Assembly: GCA_000827495.1 (NCBI GenBank)
Contig: KN817537.1
Span: 130,419 to 194,418 of the forward strand
Reading direction: 5' to 3'
DNA length: 64,000 bases
From: Hypholoma sublateritium FD-334 SS-4
Taxonomy: Eukaryota; Basidiomycota; Agaricomycetes; Agaricales; Strophariaceae
Below the pieces are notes generated by a model that made no database searches, was not told the DNA's origin, and saw only the letters and a list, made by a program, of their open reading frames with translations. Shown piece by piece: positions 35,047 through 47,339 of the stretch (within the stretch, counting starts at the first letter, position 1; each line of letters starts with the position of its first letter). The translations under genes were made by a program, and so were the position numbers.

Positions 35047-35061
35047 CGTTGTCGGAGAGAT
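35047..35061. repeat. Target-site duplication, 5' copy
   Basis: Second copy of the 15 bp CGTTGTCGGAGAGAT, within GST exon 2 where it encodes part of the ISPTT residues. Confidence 0.85.
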
Positions 35062-35275
35062 CCCGAGCTTCTGGCAATGAGCAGCGACGTCCGGCATCTC
35101 TACCCATTCCGTTTTGTATGGTATCTTCTTGAGGTTTAGGCAATATCTACTCGTAGTGGTGTCGTAACTAGTTGACAACGTCCGCTGAACGTACACTGGA
35201 CACTGACCTAACTTTCCATGTATTTGGAGACCACGGCCCCACGGTGGAGGGTAAATCCCAGAATATGATAGTCAT

Positions 35276-35809
35276 GTCAGACCTTCAGTGGCAATTTCTG
35301 CTAAAGAATCTTGACAGAATCTTGTTATATATACGCAGATATTCCCACGTCAATTCTACAGCTGTAGTGCATATATAACAACCGTGTAAAATTACTGCGC
35401 ATGGCGAGCTCATTTAAATCAGAAGAGGCAAGTAGAATCTATGTTTCCCTTCTCTGGAGGTTTTGTAAACCCACTGACGGACGCTTCGGATGACTCAGGT
35501 GCTTTTTGTGCTGACATAGGCTGATAATTGGCTGACATAGGCAGGCAGAAGCTGATTGTTTTCCCATAGCATCCACATCATTATTCGCAAGTGATGTTAA
35601 TTCTACTCACATGGCTAGCTATGGTAAGGAGTCGGAAGCTCTTTGCGTCATCTCGAAGTCCAGCACCAGGTTTGTAGGACTGAATTTGACACCGACCAAT
35701 AGGACGTGTTTTCGGGACCTTGAGAGTCTGTAAACTAAGTTTTCGCCTGATTAAATAAAAGCCAAGGAATCGCAAGTAAATGGTGAATCATCCCCACCTT
35801 CAATACAGC
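35276..35809. promoter_or_regulatory. Shared promoter between divergent GST copies C and D
   Basis: 534 bp separate the two start codons. A TATATATAAC on the minus strand (about 35334-35325) lies some 50-60 bp before the copy C ATG. An AATAAAA-type TATA-like stretch near 35752-35760 lies about 50 bp before the copy D ATG. Two further TATATAAC-like motifs occur near 35372. No known response element could be assigned. Confidence 0.55.
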
Positions 35810-36623
35810 ATGACGATCATCTTCTACGATATACCATCCACGCTCCCCGGTAATGCCTGGTCGCCGAATACTTGGAAAGTGCGGTAAGCCTAGAAGATAT
35901 CATCTGCCGTTGTTCTGTCAACTGATCGTCAATGGCTAATGGACGCGCAGCTATGTCCTGAATTACAAAGGCATCGCCTACAAGACCGAGTGGGTTGAGT
36001 ACCCAGACATCGAAGCCCATGCTAAGAAGCTCGGCATCGCACCTACCTCCAAGAAAGCCGATGGGACGCCGTCATACACTCTCCCCGCCATTCACGATAC
36101 CACGACAGGGGCATATATCTCCGACTCTTTCCCGATCGTAGAGTATCTGGAGAAAACATTCCCGAATACGCCCAGCGTTTTCCCAGCCCACACCCATGGG
36201 CTGCAGGCGACGTTCGACGGCGCGTTTGTCGACGGCGCGCTCACCCCTCTTTTCCAGTTCATCCTGCCCGCCACATGCCCGAAGCTCAACCCCAGAAGCG
36301 AGGAGTACTTCCGCCGCACACGCGAGGCGACGTTTGGAAAGCCTCTCGAGGAGGTCGTCCCGAAGGGCGACGCCGGCGTGACGGAGTGGGCCAAGTTCAA
36401 GGATGGTCTGGGCAAGGTCGACACCTGGTACGCGAAGAGCGGGGGGCCGTTCTTGTTGGGCAGCACGGTTTCGTGGGCGGACTTGGATGTTGCGGCATGG
36501 CTTATCTGGTTGAAGGTTGTGTGGGGCGAGGAGAGCACCCAGTGGAAGGATATTGCGTCGTGGCAGGGGGGCCGATGGGGGGCCCTGATCGCCAACTTGA
36601 AGCAGTACCAAACCGTCGTATAA
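35810..36623 (+). CDS. Glutathione S-transferase, GSTFuA/LigE-like (copy D)
   Basis: Exons are 35810-35883 and 35951-36623 (248 aa, 67 nt intron at the same Arg codon as the other copies). It carries NAWSPNTWKVRYVLNYKGIAYKT, YTLPAIHD, EYLEKTFPNTP and SWADLDVAAWLIWLKVVWG. Compared with A-C, the N-terminal loop has two extra residues (STLPGNAWSP) and the C-domain differs (GKPLEEVVPKGD, FLLGSTVSWADL), placing it with copy E in a second subgroup. Subgroup differences in GSTFuA enzymes usually affect the ligand pocket, so the substrate may differ (inference). The intact gene shares its promoter with the disrupted copy C. Confidence 0.87.
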
Positions 36624-39373
36624 ACAGATGACCGAGTTCGATGAGCTTGTCCAATCGAATTTTAAGTAACCTTGTATTTATAACCCGAAATACGATCTGA
36701 ATTGCAGAGACTTTAGCTCTTCGTTAAGTTTGGAGGATACTTATAGTTGAAACCGAAGTTGCTATTAATTCCTTGCTGTACGTTAGTACGACTGCTCTCC
36801 CCAATCTGAAGGGACAGGCCTAATTACAGTACACATGTACCATCCAACTGGCCAGCGGGATAGCTTTAGAGTAATAGCCGTATGAGCTTCATTTATTAAC
36901 TAATACGCTACAGATGTGATCGACTCTAAAAGCTTGCTAAATCTATCTTATTACACCGTGTAGTTTCATCAAACTCGGTCTGCAAACCGTAACGTATCTT
37001 TTACTAAATGGTTTATTATGAAGAGAAACTGAAAAGTTTCATGACATCAGGAATTTAGGAGTAGATTGATACACTCAACAAACGTCTGAGAGTCAGCGAA
37101 AGCTTAATCAGAGAAGTACCGTTGGATCTTGGTTGAACCCAATGACAGTGTGTGCGTCCGACCATCATAAACGGTGCTGTTCGTGCGTATTGCCACTGAA
37201 GCGACCGCAACATTGGTCAGCACGGCCCCAGAAATGAGTTACACAGGTAAGCATAATATTGCTCGTTACAAAAGACGGGTAGGAGCAACAGTAGGATGGA
37301 CTAAGCGAGTAAAAGCTGATCACAAGATAGCCGGTTCGAAGGTGCAAGTCCCGCCAAGGATCTAAGCACTCCTGATCACCGCATACGAGCCGGAGGGGTC
37401 AGGACGATACATTTCAGCATCGGTTGAGAGATTAACCGTGAAATAAGTCAATACGCGGAGGTTACGTACATACCCATGGGGTGTGCAGTAAGGAAACGAG
37501 AATAGTCCCAGATACACGACGATTTGAGGTTTGAAAGGCTAGTCATACACTGCCCTAAGGTGAGTCATCACGAAGGAAATCGAGGTCTAGAGGGATGTCG
37601 TCATAGTATTTGACCCAAAGTGTAGAAATTCGGAAGCGAGACTATTGGTGTGTAGAAGCTGACGCCCAGATTCCTTGTAGCTCGGACGTTTTCAATCATG
37701 ATGAGAGTCGAGTCGTTTACAAACAGTGTTTGCTTTAATATCTATCTTCCCAGGCGACTTCCCCCAGATGTACTATTTTTGACCTCGAATCGATAGATGT
37801 TCGTTACTTTAAGCATGTACTGCAGTGCAGTTCGTGTCCAATGGCTGTTGTTGCAGTGCAGGGCCACGTCAGACCAGGCGCTTGATCCTCTGGGACGTGA
37901 CACAGACATGCGAGATTTGAATTGCGAGCCCGTCGAGCAGAAGTTATTAATTGTCACCAAAGACAGAGTCTATTCCAGGAGTAAGTGCATTGCTTCTCGA
38001 GACCCAGTTCCACATCGGCCGAAGGTAAAATAAGCTCCGGGTTACGGAACTTGCTCGATTGGTGACGGAAGCGGCCCAGGGTCGAGTAAGCACAAACGTC
38101 GTGGGCAAAGGGTTCGTCGGTGAGCACGTCGGTGAGCCGTGTCGCTGGGCCAGACACGACTTACATGGATATCGTCGCTCACGGTTGCTAAAGAGCACGA
38201 ATCCCATGAGCCTTCGCGGGCATATTAGCTGGTACAGATGTCCATGAGAGCCGATGCATGATGTCTCGAAGGCCTGTTATCGAAAGTAAACCCTTTGAAG
38301 AAGTAAAATTTTTGAACAAGATTGAGTCAAGAAGAAAACGACATGCCCGGATCTAAGTCGCCGTCTTTGAGGTAAACACTACCTGTGCAGAAAAATAGGC
38401 ATCTTTCTGGTATTGACGGTGGAAAAGGAAGCCTTCTGCGACCCCAGGGAGGAGAAAAATGTCAAAACCCATCGAATCGAGGGAGAGGGACCGGAATTGG
38501 CGGCTTTTGCCCACTCGGTTTTCCGTTTTCCGAAGTTCCATGAGGTCTGAATGTTTCATTGTATTTTGTCATGCGACCAAGCCGGAATTTCGGTGCTGTG
38601 AAAGACGATGGTTGGAGTTGAATTGAGTACAGGTCGAGGATGGGGACTGCGCCAACCATACCAGCGCCACAACCATTGGCCGCGCACCGCCTTGTCTCCA
38701 TTGGGCCGCTGTCGACTCCACTTGCCGATAAGCCGAGTAGTAGATTAACGAACGATTGCGTGCGGTCTCGATGTTATTAGTACGCGTTCTTTAGTGGGCA
38801 GAAACGTAGGCAGCAAATGGCGAATGGTCCACAGTGCTCGCAGAGGGCCTGGACCTTGCAGAAGTTAATTAACAGCGTAGTACAAGCGTAGTATAAAGCC
38901 AAGACTATTTATGGCACAAGCCGAGACAAGTAAACGGCCAAGCAGACTCAAGCTTCATGCAGGTTTCGTGATGCACTTATTTTTTCTTGTGTAACTTGGC
39001 AAAGATAGCACACGGGCACGTAAGCTTTCGAATGAAAGGATTACAGAGGACTACTTCGAAATGATAGCGCACCGATTGCGAAGGGGGCCTGTAAGTTAGA
39101 ATCTGTTTCGCCGGCCGGCGCCCACGTGCATATTTGTTCCTTGGCCTTTCCCTTACACAACCGTTACATATAAAAACATTCCGGTGCATTTCAGTACCTT
39201 ACCATCACCGCCACACCCTTTTTTCCTTCTCTCCTTTTCACGTCCTTCAACTCCAGTTACGACTGCCTGCCACAACCTCTTGCGAGGCCGAACGCCCAGT
39301 GCGCCATTTACGCCGTTGGCTTGACCAGGCGCCTACACGAACCCAATTAAAGCTGTGGCACAATAACGACGTC
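36624..39373. other. Gene-poor region and promoter of the antiporter
   Basis: In about 2.75 kb no protein family was recognised; several 60-80 codon frames on both strands lack similarity or splice support. A CATATAAAAAC TATA-like box at 39167-39177 followed by a pyrimidine-rich leader (CCCTTTTTTCCTTCTCTCC) is the probable core promoter of the Na+/H+ antiporter. Confidence 0.5.
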
Positions 39374-42229
39374 ATGTTTTTCTATCCTGTGAGCATCCAT
39401 GGCGGGTTCGACAGAAGAGCTTCTCACTCGCTTTGTTGTAGTTCGAGGTTTCTGCTGTGCATATCATCTATGCCCTGCTAGGGGGCTTCATTGTCTTGGT
39501 ATGTCGCCAGACGTCGTTCTCTCACTTCCGTGCAGCGCTAACGTCGGCTAGTTTGGCATGTTTTCACTTCTTTTGCGAGAGCGGGCAAGTGTATCCTCTT
39601 CGCCAAGGCTGCGGCATTGTGTTCACCCCTTTGGTTCCGCAGCTCTATGTAGGCGAAGCAATTTGGGCATTCATATTTGGAATAATCATCGGTATGCCGT
39701 TCATTCAACCGTTCCTAACGCCATCACCGACCATGCATCCTCCTCGCGGTTTCCACAGGCCCATACGGCGCCAATGTATTCAACCCACGCGCATGGGGCG
39801 GAGCCGACGACGAAAACACGAATATTATCGTTCTTGAATTCACGCGTGTCGTGCTCGCTATCGGCGTATTCGCAATTGGAGTGGAACTGCCCAAGGCGTA
39901 TATGTTGAAGCACGCCCGAAGCTTATTCTTCCTTCTTGTTCCCGTCATGACCTGGGTACGTCAGCTTATATTTATGGTCCTACCCTACCCCAAAATACAC
40001 CGTTCGTTCAACCCCGCTGACTCGAGCCATGCACCCTCCATTCTGTAGGGCTGGTTTGTCTCTGCCGGTCTTATCTATGGCCTCATTCCCGGACTTAATT
40101 TTCTTTCATCTCTCGCTGTTGCCGCGTGCCTCACTCCCACGGATCCTATTCTTGCGGCCGCTGTCGTTGGAGGTAAGTGGGCCGACAAGCATGTTCCAGC
40201 GCACATACGACATCTCCTGGCCGCTGAGAGTGGTTGCAACGATGGCGCGGCGTTCCCTTTCCTCTTTATCGCTCTTTATCTTATTATAGACGCGCCGAGT
40301 ACTGGCGCCGCCATTCGGGACTGGTTTTTGTTACTGTGGTTATGTGAGTGTCCGCACTTGAATCAGGTTCCTTCGTATTTTACCTTCATGCTGAACCGCA
40401 CAGATCAGGTCTTGTTGGGCGCTGTCATCGGGTCGATGCTAGGTTTTGGTTTCAGGCACCTCATGAAGTTCTGCCAGAGACATGACCTCATCGACAGGCA
40501 CTCCTATGTCGCGCAGTACGTGTCTCTAGCCATCCTCACCATTGGCGTCTGCACATTGCTTGGATCGGACGACCTGCTAGCAGCATTCTTCTGCGGCACA
40601 GCGTTCGCATGGGACGGTTTCTTCAACAAGCAGACGGAGGAGAGCGTGTTCAGCAGCGTCATCGACACCCTGTTCAACGTCGCCGCGTTCATATTCGTCG
40701 GCGCGTGGATGCCATTCAACGACTTCCAGAACGCCGCCACCACGCTCAGCGTGTGGAGGCTCATTGTCATCGCCATCCTCGTCTTCCTCCTACGTCGCCT
40801 GCCCATCATGATTCTAACGTACAAGTGGATCCCCGACATTAAGACGCTGCGCGAGGCCGTCTTCAGCGGCCACTTTGGCCCAATCGGCATCGGCGCCGTG
40901 TTCATCTCGACGCTCGCCGTCCAAACGCTGGACCACGCGGATTTCCCGAAAAGCGAGCAGACACAGCTGCTGATCGAGACAATCCAACCGATCGTCGCGT
41001 TCATGGTGTTGTGCTCGATCACCATCCACGGACTTTCGATCCCCGGGTTCAGCCTCGGCCGGCGCGTGCACTCTGTATCGCGCACCTGGTCGCGGCGTGA
41101 GACGCTGACGTCGGGCGGCCAGCCGGACTGGACGAACAACGCGCGCTTGGTGACGCGCGCGGAGGACATCGTGATCAACCGCGACCGCGAGCCGTCCGAC
41201 CTCGAGAAAGGCGACCGGACTGCGAGCCCGAGCCAGCAGACCCTTGAAATAGGCCCGATGGCGGACTCGAACATCAGCGATGACACGAAGGTCACTTTCT
41301 CTGAGCCGCCACACGCAGCTGCGCCGGCGCCAGAGGAACCTGCGCCACCCGCAAACGCTATGCCTGACAGCCGCGAGCAGCTCCCGCCCGACGGGACGGA
41401 GAGGGTAGTGGAGTGGATCGAGGGCAGCCATCGAGTTATCGAGACGCGCTCAGGGCCAGGCTCTGATGTGCGTGTTTTCTTATGTTGATCGATTGTCGTA
41501 CTCACCGATCTCATGCAGGTCGATGTCACTGTCGTCAGTAACGACCACCCGGAAGGCACTGAGCAGCCACGGACGACCTGGTCCGGTAAAATGAACGACC
41601 TCCACGACAATGCTGAGGAAGTAGGCCGCAGCATAACGCGCGAGCTTGCGCACCTCTCGTCCGCAGCCCACAGGGCGGTATCCCCCCCCAGCATCCCAAG
41701 CGAGCGCGCCAAGGGCAAGCAACCCGATTTGGAGGCGCAACGCGCGTCGCACGACGATGTCTTTGAAGAAGAGGATGAAGACGAGGGGTGGGCGTCAGAT
41801 GGAAGCACCGGCATGGGCCCAAACGAACCCCCCGCACCAGGCGCCGCTGAGGGCAAGCGCGGGGCGCGCTCAACAAGCCGGACGTCGAAGATACCATTCG
41901 TCACACACCACGCGACCCACGCGACCCGCGGGCGCAAGCGGCCATCGTTCCGGCGTAATTCACTGGTCGCTGCGGAGGAGGCGCGTGGCCGGCGAGTGGA
42001 ACCATCGGTGACGTTCTCGGCACATTCGCCGCGCCCGTCCACGGCGAGCGACGGGGTACCAAAAAATAACCGCCTGGACTCTATTCGTGCGCAGCATAGC
42101 CGTCCGCAGACACGAGAGAGCTCGCCGTCCCGATCTGTGCATTTCATTGATGGGGAAAGGAGGGACAGCCTGCAGTCTCCTTCTCCAAGGCCAAGCGGCA
42201 CGCGGGCGTCCTCTCCTGCACCACCATGA
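39374..42229 (+). CDS. Nha1-type Na+/H+ antiporter (fungal plasma membrane)
   Basis: Eight exons: 39374-39388, 39442-39498, 39552-39584, 39643-39691, 39759-39955, 40049-40343, 40404-41467 and 41519-42229 (806 aa). Residues 1-430 form the transport domain: ITLEFTR-like VLEFTRVVLAIGVFAIGVELPKAYM, LTPTDPILAAAVVGGKWADKHVP, the ion-binding ESGCNDGAAFPF (N181-D182) and GSDDLLAAFFCGTAFAWDGFFNKQTEESVFS. A long hydrophilic, Ser/Glu/Pro-rich tail follows, as in yeast Nha1, where it tunes activity under salt stress. It exports Na+, Li+ or K+ against H+ for pH and salt balance. Exon 1 is 15 nt and rests on splice sites. Intron 3 (39585-39642) starts GCAAGT; only this GC donor keeps RE-RLYVGEA in frame. 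Confidence 0.93.
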
Positions 42230-42710
42230 GGTGGAAGTGCATGCTATTCTTTATCCTTCTGACTGCTTCATTCTTGACGATTTGACGATTTCATGAAATG
42301 CTGGCAAATGGCGCTGGCTACCATACACAACTTATTTGACTCGTGATGCCCGCTGCTAATGTCTAGATGCGCAGCCCTTACATATATTGACTGATATCTG
42401 CTTGCATCTCATAATAACCATATTCTTGTTTTGCTTCTCACCAATTCCTCATCATCATCTTCCTCTGCACATATATTTCCTTCTCTCCGTAATCATCATG
42501 ATTCGTTTACAAACATACCATTTTTACTTTGTATTTGATCCATAGTGTCTTCATTGCATCAGCGATCACGCAACACTTCCTATTTTCAGTTTGTGCAAAT
42601 CGGTTCATCAACACGAATTTATCAGCCAGACAAGAAAAAGCTACACACCATGTTATAAATGGTCCACATATAGCTGAAGCGTGGTCGAATCAGTGGGACA
42701 TAGAAATGAG
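42230..42710. other. Intergenic region between convergent genes
   Basis: About 480 bp, AT-rich, with no gene recognised. Confidence 0.5.
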
Positions 42711-44354
42711 TCATGGGTCTCGACCCTCAATGCCGTCGACGAGATCTTGTTCGTCCCGAAACATAGCCAACCAATTTTTTATCCCTCCTTTGAGCACATA
42801 CGCCCGTGAGCTGTGTTCGCCAGGGTGATCATCGAGGTAGTCTTGGTACCTGCAGAGAAGTCATACATTGAAGATCTTACAGGGATGTCAGGCCATAACA
42901 CACCATCCGGCACACCGTGGCCCACGCCCATTCGAGCTCTGGCAGTAAAATATAACTTTCGGGGTATTCTTGAACTCTTCAAACACGGATGGGAGAGACC
43001 CATAAAACGTTTGTGCGTGCCGGTTGTAGCTTCCGCGAACGTGGCCGCCCTGTGGAATAGAACGGCGGATTAGTTTTTCCTAGTATAGATCGTGGAACGA
43101 CAAACATACAGCATGGTCATTGCGGCGCACGTCGACGACCGCGAACGTAGTTCTGACACTAGGGTCGCTGCGGATGAGCGCGGCAACTTCCTCGGCAGTA
43201 ACGCCTTGCGGAGTAGATTTGACAGCAGGATAAGCATCCCACCAGCGCTGCAGGACAGTGGGAGGGCTTATGACGGGCTTCAGGCCATCTTTTTTGGCGT
43301 GCAGACGGTACAAAGACGCCCAAAGATTGACATCAAGAGCATCAACGTCCGAATCTTCGCGGTGAAAATAAGGAGACAAATCTTGGATGGCGAGGCCGAA
43401 TTCAATGCCTAGGAAGAATCACTCAGCTGGCCTCATATTGCTGAATGTGGGCCCGATATCCGTGCATGGAAATTACGCACTAGAAAATCCAGTGGTTTGC
43501 AAGAATGCCTGACGCACGACGTCTCGATGCTCAGCGACCTCGCACCCCAGACGAGCAATCAGAGTATGTCTGACATGTTCTGTGAGAGGCTTCGTTGCGA
43601 TGATCTGCGCAGTAGGTCCAGTCAGACGCGGGCATCACCCAACCAACGGGCCACATACCGCGAAGAACACCGCTGTTCCACCGGGTTTGAGGGCTCTAAA
43701 CACCTCACTCAGTAGCCCATCCTTTCCTTGGATGGACGAAGACAAAGGTGCAACCGCGGACGAGTAAACGCAGTCGACAGATTCTGGTTCGACGGGAAGC
43801 GGCTCAGCAATCGAGCACTTGACAAACGCAACGTGAGGCGGGCGGAAGCCCTTCTGGTTTGCATTCTTGCGTGCTTGTGTGATCATTTCCTAGCAGGGGT
43901 GTATAAGTTAGACATCGAACGCAGTTGATTTTGGTCGAAGGAAATTATCATGAACATGCCTCTGAAGTGTCTAGACCGACGATCTTGCCCATAGGCCCGA
44001 CCTCATGTGCAGCTAGGAAAACTTCTGAGCCATTTCCGCATAGTATTTCAAGACCGGTTTCTCCCTATTTATGAATATAGTGTCAGGGAAACACAACGCA
44101 CACGTATACGGAGTTTGGACAGGGGTACCGACCTCTGCGAGTGAGGTGATCACATCTGTGTTGTTTCCCCTCAGCTCTGAAAATGTCTCTCCAATCCTCA
44201 ACCCAGTGCTCGTTTGTGGCATACCCTCTAACAATTCCTGCGTCTAGGACATCAAAACTGGTATAAAAGTAACGTATACTGGCCTACGTTCACCGTCATT
44301 CCATTTTGCACTCGGACTATCGCCTGGAACGCCCGTTTGCTGGCTGCTTGACAT
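42711..44354 (-). CDS. SAM methyltransferase - rhodanese (Cdc25/Acr2-like) fusion
   Basis: Eight exons: 44354-44280, 44237-44133, 44064-43960, 43889-43659, 43604-43481, 43408-43110, 43049-42904 and 42849-42711 (407 aa). Residues 50-180 form a class I methyltransferase: GETGLEILCGNGSEVFLAAHEVGPMGKIVGLD (motif I and the SAM-binding Asp), then VKCSIAEPLPVEPESVDCVYSS and LKPGGTAVF. It resembles the arsenite methyltransferase family, but the arsenic-binding Cys of the usual SNCV motif is replaced (SSAV). Residues 280-400 form a rhodanese domain with VVDVRRNDHAGGHVRGSYN and the loop CQSSNGR (C349-X5-R355), the active-site form of Cdc25 and Acr2 arsenate reductases. Intron 3 (43959-43890) begins with GC. 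The first intron (42 nt) and N-terminus are less certain. Confidence 0.75.
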
Positions 44355-44717
44355 CGTGATGGTTAAGGGATTCCTCCAGATACCGAGAAGTACTGAGAAC
44401 TGCGTTGACCAGATCTCAGACACGTAGACAGCAAGATATATTTGAGTACAAGGAAGCTTTGAACCGGGGCTGGCGTTCAACGCGTTTCGTAGCTGTGGTT
44501 GAGCAACTCGAACAGATTGGAACGAACCGATTTTAATCGGCGTTAAAAGTGACCGGGCCGGGTTCTTCCAGGTCCTTGTATACTTGAGTTACATATATAC
44601 AAATTATTATACCGCTCGTTGAAACGCGTTAAGTTTTTGAAAATTTTACTTCTGCACTGAAAAAACCCACATGAAATACAATGCGTAAAACAATGAATGG
44701 AGATAACTCAGTACTAC
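44355..44717. other. Short intergenic region
   Basis: 363 bp with no gene recognised; promoter of the methyltransferase-rhodanese gene on the minus strand. Confidence 0.5.
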
Positions 44718-46236
44718 TCATGAACCTACTGCCCGGCAACTCCCAATGATCCATTCCCGTTCATCGGAGTCAAGATTCCGCTTTGTGCTCTGATACGAGA
44801 GAAAGAAAATGGCATGTATATCAGAGAAATTTATCGTGTTTAAAGAGTGATGGGAATCACCTTTAATATGTATATCTGAGGCCCTCGAGGCAAACACCAT
44901 TGTGTCGATATTCTCTGGACTCAGTATATTAGGACTGGTCGTAGAGTCTGATTCAATGTCATCCGAGAGATCCTGAGGGCGTAAGATAACCATCGGCACG
45001 TCTTTCCACGTCGTGGACTGTGAAATGACTTTGAACTTCACACGGCTGTTGATGGCCACCAGCATTGTGTTTGAGTAGAGCTTTGCGATGAGCGAGAGAG
45101 GGACTTCGAAGTAGAAATTTTGGTCTGGGGCCGAAAGAATATACCAGGTCGCCAGTGAAATGATGGACATGGTCGCTAGAGAGTAATAAGCACAAGACTA
45201 TGGACAATTTGAAGGGAAAAAATCAAATAAATAAGTACCTGTTACTGTCCCAGTCTCAACTATCAACCGTAGAATTCGGGAAGCAACTTTGCGTGTTTCG
45301 GAGACAGAAGAAACACCTTGCAGTAATTTTTTAATCTGGAAGAGGTTTAGGTTTAAGTCGAAAGATTTTGTCCGTTTAGATGTGTACTAACGTAATATGT
45401 CATGCAAATAGCAATTGCAACGTCGCATGCGGAGGCGGTTGCTTGCCATATCTGAATGTGATAACCGTGGTGATTGTTAGCCGGCGTATAGGCATAAAGA
45501 ATTGCTAGACACATACGCCGAGACCAATGTCTATGCGCTTGGTGCTTTCCCCAGTTTGGTTGGATAAGCCCGTCCCTGCCATTAAAATTGATGTCACCAG
45601 AGAGCCTACCAAGGAAGTCAAAGCCGTCTGTTGTGACTCTCAATCAGCTTTCTATGAATTTACAGGATCATAAAGCCTGCGTAATTACCAGCATGATACT
45701 CCCAACAACAATCCTGCTCTTAGATAGAACAAGAATACGATATGCATAGAAGGTCTGTACCAGGAAGGCGACTTTCAACAAAAACAATATAACCATCCAA
45801 ATGATAATTATAAGAGACAATTTGATCAACGTACCTAGACCCCCGAGAAGGATCACTGATATCCAATCGTCGCCAATCATCCCGAACGCTTCTATGTTTC
45901 CAAACCCAGAGGCATATAGACCCCACCCAGTCTGTGTTATAAGAATGGTTTGAGCCATCTCCAATAGGAAGACAAGATATACGAGAGTCTTCAAAAGCAA
46001 TCGATCATCAGGAAATGCTTGGTAGTATATATCTGAGTATCGAAATGCGAATTAAAAAGCAGCGGGAAATAAAATTGAATATTGGTACATACAGAGCTGG
46101 GTTGATAAAACGCCAAAGAGTCCCCAGTTGAAAATAACACACAAGAACTAGGAATATATAGGCTCAGTTTAAGTGCCGCCACCGAGGGAGTGAGTTAGCG
46201 CACCGGAGGTCCCGTTCTGTAAGGATAAATATGCAT
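44718..46236 (-). CDS. DUF6534 multi-pass membrane protein
   Basis: Eight exons: 46236-46204 (tentative), 46147-46093, 46032-45835, 45771-45689, 45627-45517, 45451-45392, 45335-45239 and 45175-44718 (about 364 aa). Typical of this agaricomycete family are LLLKTLVYLVFLLEMAQTILIT, FLVQTFYAYRILVLSKSR, IWQATASACDVAIAICMTYY, KVASRILRLIVETG and the C-terminal FEVPLSLIAKLYSNTMLVAINSR. Seven membrane helices and a cytosolic tail give a receptor-like shape, but no ligand or partner is known. The first exon was chosen because it keeps phase and gives a 56 nt intron; the true start could lie further upstream. A relic of a second copy lies near 52.3 kb. Confidence 0.8.
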
Positions 46237-47339
46237 GAGAAAGTGGTCAATCTGTATTTACGAGTCTACGACCAGGATCATTGGACGTACATCTTAGTGA
46301 TTGGAAGAAATGTCTCCTGGGCCTGGGCCAAGATAGTAGGGCCACTTGAACTGCATGAGTGGTTCATTGCTGAGCTTGCGTTGGCCTATGAATGCAGAGG
46401 GATACGGGCTAGAACTACGCTGGAATGTCTTATATACCACCTGAGGTATGTCTTGAGACCGAAGCTTGTCCAGTTGATCATCAGGATGTATCTCAGCGCA
46501 TCATTGGGACTGAGTGCTTGATATACACCACTCTTCGATATCATGCCTCACCGGAGGCTTGAGCTTGCGGGCACACGAGAAGCTAGTAACTTGAACAGTG
46601 AGTGGCAAATCGGGAAATCTACACTGAAATTGTGGCGGTCCATTCAATGTGTAAGTGCTTTGGACTTCTTGTGGACTTCAGATATTATTCCCCAAGCGGT
46701 GTATCTTGGCCATCACAACGCGAGTTCCATTGACATCTATAATTGCAGCCCAGATTTGTGGGCGTCGTAAAGTTATTACTAGCAGATTCCCGAAGTGGTG
46801 TCACTTCGCTCTCATGATGGGCGTACCATTTATAATTGTAAACCATGTGTGTGCAGTCCTTCAGATCTTCAGAGCTTGCAGAATTATGTTTGCTGAGGGC
46901 GTACCGCGTGAGCTACCTGGAAATCAACATTATTTAACGTCCATACGGTTGACAGCGCGCGGAATATGCCCTGGAGTAGCACTAATGAAGTTGTTCTCAC
47001 TACGTCTAAGAATGGATCGGTCCAGTGAGAATTGACATTGGTGGAAAGCTTAGACATGGTACACCGGAGCGGGAAAGTCCCTCGAATATGATGCAGATCC
47101 TTTGATGATCTCAGCGAGAAGTGTTCCTCGGTGGCGATAAATAGACCCAACAGATGAGACATTGCAATGTTCGACATGTACCATCAGGATCAGATTAGGC
47201 ATGAATATGAACAAAATATAGCTATCAGAAACTAGATGCTTCCAGATATTTCCTAAGCCGTTCGCTCTCAGGAGCGAGGGACATGAAAAGCCAGATTCAA
47301 TGTGACAGGTAGTAGGGAGGCACACCAGATTTAACGCAA
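46237..47339. other. Region without recognised gene
   Basis: Frames on both strands are short and show no family similarity. The flanking position, between a DUF6534 gene and the repeat block, fits decayed duplicated DNA, but nothing specific is identified. Confidence 0.4.

Larger units (their letters stand above)
32868..35275 (-). pseudogene. GSTFuA/LigE-like GST split by a LINE-like insertion (copy C)
   Basis: Exon 1 is 35275-35208 (68 nt, as in copies A and B), intron 35207-35147, and exon 2 begins at 35146. It reads through KLGISPTT and is then broken by about 1.6 kb of foreign DNA; the same ISPTT codons reappear at 33461 in the same frame and continue through LPAIHD, IAEYLETQYP and SWVDFVVGGHLMWFNKAW to a TAA at 32868-32870. 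Leaving out the insert and one target-site copy restores an uninterrupted family-length frame with no other stop, so the insertion looks young. Similarity is closest to copies A and B. The gene is headed by a TATA-like box and faces copy D. In this sequenced haplotype it should be non-functional. Confidence 0.85.

Noticed and set aside
37320..37350. tRNA B-box-like GGTTCGAAGGTGC
   Set aside because: No matching A box or acceptor stem within tRNA distance; the T arm does not pair.
40173..40288. Possible intron in the antiporter (GTAAGT ... TTATAG)
   Set aside because: The stretch encodes the conserved GKWADKHVPAHIRHLL and ESGCNDGAAFPF blocks in frame, so it is coding.
40504..42201. A 565-codon frame on the minus strand
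   Set aside because: It is antisense to the antiporter exons 7-8, has the composition of a GC-rich shadow and no motifs.
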